A stretch of 8,137 bases of DNA, taken from Deltaproteobacteria bacterium (lineage in GTDB: Bacteria > Desulfobacterota > Desulfarculia > Adiutricales > Adiutricaceae). Every line of letters begins with the position of its first letter. The stretch's first letter is position 1. A program made the translations under genes and the position numbers. Below are positions 5,255-8,137 of this stretch, piece by piece. Under the pieces are notes generated by a model. The model was not told where the DNA came from, did no database searches, and worked only from the letters and a program-made list of their open reading frames with translations. The DNA is taken from NCBI GenBank assembly GCA_031277995.1, contig JAITLH010000035.1, forward strand, positions 1 to 8,137, given 5' to 3'.

Positions 5255-5319
5255 CCCTCCCGGCCGACTTCCCGAGCCAAGTCGGCCTGGCCAAGCCCGC
5301 CCGGTTTGGCTCGGGAAGT
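5255..5319 (-). promoter_or_regulatory. Two mutually exclusive hairpins in the valS-nadC spacer, next to the nadC Shine-Dalgarno
   Basis: Hairpin A pairs GGCCGACTT (5262-5270) with AAGTCGGCC (5279-5287), a perfect 9-bp stem and 8-nt loop. Hairpin B pairs ACTTCCCGAGCCAA (5267-5280) with its exact complement at 5306-5319, a perfect 14-bp stem that starts in the last base of the valS stop codon. They share bases 5267-5280, so only one can form. Hairpin A directly abuts the nadC GGGAGG. The 3' arm of B as written (CTTCCCG on the RNA) could also pair with CGGGAGG over the Shine-Dalgarno with one G-U. No T tract follows, so an intrinsic terminator is unlikely. Confidence 0.65.
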
Positions 5320-8021
5320 TAGTTTAGCCCTTTGACCACGTCCAGGGCCCGTTTGATCGAGGCCAGGCGGGTTTCCATGGCTTCCAATTTCTCCCGGGTC
5401 TCGGAGACGATTTCCTCCGGGGCCTTTTTCAAATAGTCGGGGTTGGCCAGCTTATTGTTCGCGGCGTTTATGTCGTTCGCGAGTTTGTCGGCTTCTTTAT
5501 TAAGCCGGGCTTCCTCGGAAGCGGGATCGATAAGGCCGGTTAAGGGGGTCCAGATTTCGCCCCAATCTAGGACGTTTGAGGCGCTGTCCTTGGGCCTTTC
5601 GTTAAAGTTTTCGGCCAAGCTTAGTTTTTCGGCCCCCATGAGTTTTAAAAGTAGCTGCCCGTTGGCCTCAATCAAGGCCCGTATCTCGGGGTTTTTTGTT
5701 AAGACCACCGGGGCGACTTTTACGATCGGGTTAAGCCCAAAATCCGATCTTACTTGCCTTACGGCCCTAGTGACGTCCATTAAGCAGCGAACCAGTTTTT
5801 CGGCCGAAGGGTCGTCTTGGTTATCCAAAACTTCCGGGAAGGGTTCCACCATGAGGTAGCCGCCTTGGCCGGAAAGCTTGGACCATAGTTCCTCGGTCAC
5901 AAAGGGCATGACGGGATGGAGTAGTTTTAAAAGCTCAAGTAAGGTCAACTTCAGCCAATATAGGGTTTTGGCCCGGGCTACTTTATCGGGACCGTACAAA
6001 ATGGGCTTAATCAATTCCAGGTACCAGTCGCAAAACTCATACCAAGTGAACTGGTAAAGCGCCTCGGCGTAGCGGTCAAAGTGAAAGCCCTCGACGGCGC
6101 TTCGAACCTCCCCAACCACGGCCCTAAGCCTACTCCTAACCCACCGATCGGGCAAAGCTTCCGGTTTTAGCCCGAAGGCTTTGCCCGTATCCGCCTGCCC
6201 TTGGCCCGCGTTTTCCGCTTGGCCCGTATCCGCTTCGCTTTGGCCCTCAAGCGCCGCCAGCGCGAAGCGGGCCGCGTTCCAGATTTTGTTCACGAATTTG
6301 GAGTAACCCTCGACGCGTTTGACGTCAAGCTTAAGATCCCGGGCCTGGCCCGCCTGGGCGGTTAGGGCGAAGCGGAAGGCGTCGGCCCCGAGGTTATCCA
6401 AGATCTCCAAGGGGTCAATGACGTTACCCTTGGATTTGCTCATTTTCTGGCCCTGCGGGTCCCTGACCAGGGGGTGCAAAACCACGGCCCGAAAGGGGAT
6501 ATCGCCCATGGTTTTTAGGCCCATCATCATCATGCGGGCCACCCAGAAAAAGATGATGTCAAAGCCGGTCACCAAGACCGAGGTGGGATAATAGCGTTCC
6601 AGGTCGCGGGTTTTTTCCGGCCAGCCCAAAGTGGAAAAGGGCCAAAGTCCCGAGGAAAACCAGGTGTCCAAAACGTCCTCGTCCCTTACGATGTCGTTAC
6701 TTTGGCAATTCGGGCACTTATCGGGATCCTCCCGGCTAACCGTGGTCCGGCCGCAGTTTTGGCAATGCCAAGCCGGGATCTGATGGCCCCACCAGAGCTG
6801 GCGGCTGACGCACCAGTCGCGGATGTTGTCCATCCAATCGAAGAAGGTTTTTTCCCAGTTGACCGGGATCATCTTGATCCGGCCATCCTTTACGGCCAAG
6901 CTGGCCGCCTCGGCCAGGGGGGCGGTTTTGACGAACCACTGCTTGGAAATCAAAGGCTCTATGACCGAACGGCAACGGTAGCAAACGCCCACGGCGTGGT
7001 CGAGGGGTTCGATTTTTTCCAGTAAACCCTTCTCATCAAGCTCGCCAAGCATTTTTTTTCTGACCAGGTCCCGATCCTCCCCTTGGTAATGGCCGGCGGC
7101 CTGGGTAAGTTTTCCCGATTCGTCTATGGCCATAATAAAGGGCAGATCGTGGCGGCGGGCGATCAAAAAGTCGTTGGGATCGTGGGCCGGGGTGACCTTC
7201 AAGGCGCCGGTGCCAAATTCCCTATCGACGTAATCGTCCAAAATAACCGGGACCAGCCGCTCGGTCAAAGGCACCTTGGCTTCCCGGCCCCGGTAAAGCC
7301 CGTATCTGGGATCGTTTGGGTTTACGGCCACGGCCGTGTCGCCAAAGCATGTCTCGGGCCGGGTGGTGGCCACGACCAGGGGCGGCAAGTCCTTAACCTC
7401 GTATTTTATGTAATAAAGTTTGTCTTTCCTCGCCTCGTGTTCAACCTCGATGTCGGAGACGGCCGTATGGCACCTCGGGCACCAATTGATGATATACTGG
7501 CCCCGGTAGATAAGATCGTCCTCGTAAAGGGAGACAAAAACTTCCCGCACGGCCTTGGATAAGCCCTCGTCCATGGTAAAGCGCTCCCTTGACCAGTCGC
7601 AGGAGGCACCCAGGCGCCTTAGTTGCCTTGCGATGTTGCCGCCGTAAGTTTTTTTCCACTCCCAGACCCTTTCGACAAACTTTTCCCGGCCCAGCTCGTC
7701 TTTGGTCAGCCCCTGGGACCTAAGTTCCCGTTCGACCACGTTTTGGGTGGCGATCCCGGCGTGGTCCATGCCCGGCACCCACAGGGTATTGTCGCCTTTC
7801 ATGCGATGGTAGCGAATAAGGATGTCTTGCAACGTCACGTCCAGGGCATGGCCCATATGCAAATTGCCCGTGACGTTGGGCGGGGGAATGACGATTACGA
7901 AGGGATCGCCGGGTTTTTCGGGATCGGCCACGAAAAGCCCGTTTTTTTCCCAGGCTTCGTACAGGCGCGGTTCGGCCTTTGAGAAATTGAAATTTTTATC
8001 CAAGGGATCTTTTTGGCACAT
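5319..8021 (-). CDS. valS: Valyl-tRNA synthetase (class I)
   Basis: Charges tRNA-Val with valine and edits mischarged threonine. All expected parts of a 900-residue bacterial ValS are visible: PPPNVTGNLHMGHAL with the HIGH-type motif (HMGH, 55-58), GMDHAGIATQ (84-93), and the editing domain with WCPRC (180-184), TTRPETCFGD (219-228) and GTGALKVTPAHDPND (270-284). Next come CYRC (347-350), a zinc-ribbon-like WHCQNC...CPNC (418-439), DEDVLDTWFSSGLWPFSTLGW and KMSKS (527-531). The anticodon domain runs from about 620, and a coiled-coil tRNA-binding arm from about 830. The start is fixed by an in-frame TAA two codons upstream (8025-8027); GGAG lies 14 nt away, farther than ideal. Unusual is a Gly/Gln/Ala/Asp-rich insert at about 593-614 between the catalytic and anticodon domains. 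Confidence 0.99.
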   Translation of the reverse strand: MCQKDPLDKNFNFSKAEPRLYEAWEKNGLFVADPEKPGDPFVIVIPPPNVTGNLHMGHALDVTLQDILIRYHRMKGDNTLWVPGMDHAGIATQNVVERELRSQGLTKDELGREKFVERVWEWKKTYGGNIARQLRRLGASCDWSRERFTMDEGLSKAVREVFVSLYEDDLIYRGQYIINWCPRCHTAVSDIEVEHEARKDKLYYIKYEVKDLPPLVVATTRPETCFGDTAVAVNPNDPRYGLYRGREAKVPLTERLVPVILDDYVDREFGTGALKVTPAHDPNDFLIARRHDLPFIMAIDESGKLTQAAGHYQGEDRDLVRKKMLGELDEKGLLEKIEPLDHAVGVCYRCRSVIEPLISKQWFVKTAPLAEAASLAVKDGRIKMIPVNWEKTFFDWMDNIRDWCVSRQLWWGHQIPAWHCQNCGRTTVSREDPDKCPNCQSNDIVRDEDVLDTWFSSGLWPFSTLGWPEKTRDLERYYPTSVLVTGFDIIFFWVARMMMMGLKTMGDIPFRAVVLHPLVRDPQGQKMSKSKGNVIDPLEILDNLGADAFRFALTAQAGQARDLKLDVKRVEGYSKFVNKIWNAARFALAALEGQSEADTGQAENAGQGQADTGKAFGLKPEALPDRWVRSRLRAVVGEVRSAVEGFHFDRYAEALYQFTWYEFCDWYLELIKPILYGPDKVARAKTLYWLKLTLLELLKLLHPVMPFVTEELWSKLSGQGGYLMVEPFPEVLDNQDDPSAEKLVRCLMDVTRAVRQVRSDFGLNPIVKVAPVVLTKNPEIRALIEANGQLLLKLMGAEKLSLAENFNERPKDSASNVLDWGEIWTPLTGLIDPASEEARLNKEADKLANDINAANNKLANPDYLKKAPEEIVSETREKLEAMETRLASIKRALDVVKGLN
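6180..6246 (-). repeat. Imperfect ~20-bp tandem repeat inside valS (linker insert)
   Basis: Three imperfect units start at 6182 (TGCCCGTATCCGCCTGCCCT), 6202 (TGGCCCGCGTTTTCCGCT) and 6220 (TGGCCCGTATCCGCTTCGCT), followed by the start of a fourth (TGGCCC at 6241). They code for GQSEADT, GQAENA and GQGQADT-like units, residues about 593-614 of ValS. Most ValS proteins have a short connection here. Each unit keeps the reading frame. Confidence 0.7.
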
Positions 8022-8040
8022 GATTTAGTCGTCAGCTCCA

Positions 8041-8052
8041 AAGCGGCCGCTT
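8041..8052. repeat. 12-bp perfect palindrome AAGCGGCCGCTT upstream of valS
   Basis: AAGCGGCCGCTT reads the same on both strands. It lies 20 to 31 bases before the valS start codon. It could be an operator, an mRNA hairpin with no proper loop, or simply another product of the GGCC-rich composition. Confidence 0.4.
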
Positions 8053-8076
8053 AACCGGCCAAGGCCAATATCGCGG

Positions 8077-8095
8077 AAAATGATCTTATCATTTT
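8077..8095. promoter_or_regulatory. AT-rich inverted repeat (operator- or hairpin-like) upstream of valS
   Basis: AAAATGAT (8077-8084) and ATCATTTT (8088-8095) form a perfect 8-bp inverted repeat around 3 bases. Its AT-richness stands out against the GC-rich surroundings. It directly overlaps the stop codon of a possible upstream reading frame. It has the shape of a dimeric-repressor operator, or of a weak terminator ending the upstream gene. The sequence cannot tell these apart. Confidence 0.35.
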
Positions 8096-8137
8096 AACCC
8101 AACCTCACTTCGATGGCAAATTTGGGCCGGGGGCCCA
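8094..8137 (-). CDS. Possible last 13 codons of an upstream gene
   Basis: On the minus strand one frame reads GPRPKFAIEVRLG and then TAA (8094-8096), which would be a plausible protein end. The other two frames also reach stops within the next 50 bases, so any gene entering from the right would end here. With 13 residues nothing can be said about its function, and non-coding sequence is equally possible. Confidence 0.2.
   Translation of the reverse strand, partial: GPRPKFAIEVRLG

Noticed and set aside
4743..5327. A 194-codon open frame on the plus strand opposite nadC
   Set aside because: It is antisense to a clear, complete nadC, is rich in Ser/Arg/Pro/Lys as expected from reading a GC-rich gene backwards, and shows no domain motif.
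7083..7562. A 159-codon open frame on the plus strand opposite valS
   Set aside because: It lies wholly inside the conserved editing domain of valS on the other strand and has no recognisable motif.
8077..8095. Resemblance of the 19-bp AT-rich inverted repeat to a Fur box
   Set aside because: The TGAT and ATCA half-sites are separated by 3 bases, which does not match the 9-1-9 or 7-1-7 Fur arrangement; no iron gene is near.
8022..8137. A T-box leader upstream of valS
   Set aside because: The available 116 bases lack the T-box core sequence, a specifier loop and a terminator/antiterminator pair; T-boxes are mainly a Gram-positive feature and this organism appears Gram-negative.

Overview
The window is a stretch of bacterial chromosome in which every supported gene lies on the minus strand, so transcription runs from high to low coordinates. 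In that order the genes are valS (valyl-tRNA synthetase), nadC (quinolinate phosphoribosyltransferase), an unrecognised small protein with a winged-helix-like pattern, a DsbA-like periplasmic thiol oxidoreductase, its likely DsbI/DsbB-type membrane partner, lepA (elongation factor 4), and the first 116 codons of an adenine deaminase gene (ade) cut by the left window edge. No rRNA, tRNA, CRISPR array, insertion sequence or phage gene was seen. No gap between genes exceeds about 170 bases.

The DsbA/DsbI pair, with a signal peptide on the DsbA-like protein, implies a Gram-negative cell envelope with a periplasm. The sequence is moderately GC-rich and strikingly loaded with the tetranucleotide GGCC. 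The ValS and LepA sequences look ordinary for Proteobacteria or Desulfobacterota-like bacteria. I cannot fix the phylum from this window; a Desulfobacterota-type organism is only a guess.

Layout, right to left. 8022-8137: a short leader before valS, with an AT-rich inverted repeat and perhaps the last 13 codons of another gene. 5319-8021: valS, followed by a 70-bp spacer with two mutually exclusive hairpins just before the nadC ribosome binding site. 4388-5248: nadC. Its 3' end and the following 120 bp hold a degenerate tandem repeat, a promoter-like pair of hexamers and a hairpin with T tracts. 3980-4267: the small protein. 2392-3888: the Dsb pair, separated by a 97-bp spacer with a 16-bp perfect inverted repeat. 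2227-2391: the lepA leader, with a 12-bp tandem repeat and a G-quadruplex-capable G-rich RNA strand. 430-2226: lepA. 349-429: a spacer of TTGGCCAA palindromes, then ade.

Functionally this is mostly housekeeping: tRNA charging, NAD synthesis, translation and purine salvage, with a disulfide-forming pair in the middle. Spacers of about 70 to 170 bp, each containing inverted repeats, suggest several co-oriented units rather than one tight operon. I do not see a convincing new multi-gene system. The points most worth checking are the DsbA-like protein with a C-A-S-C active site and repetitive charged tail beside a DsbI-type partner, the small unknown protein, the hairpin-filled spacers, and the GGCC excess.
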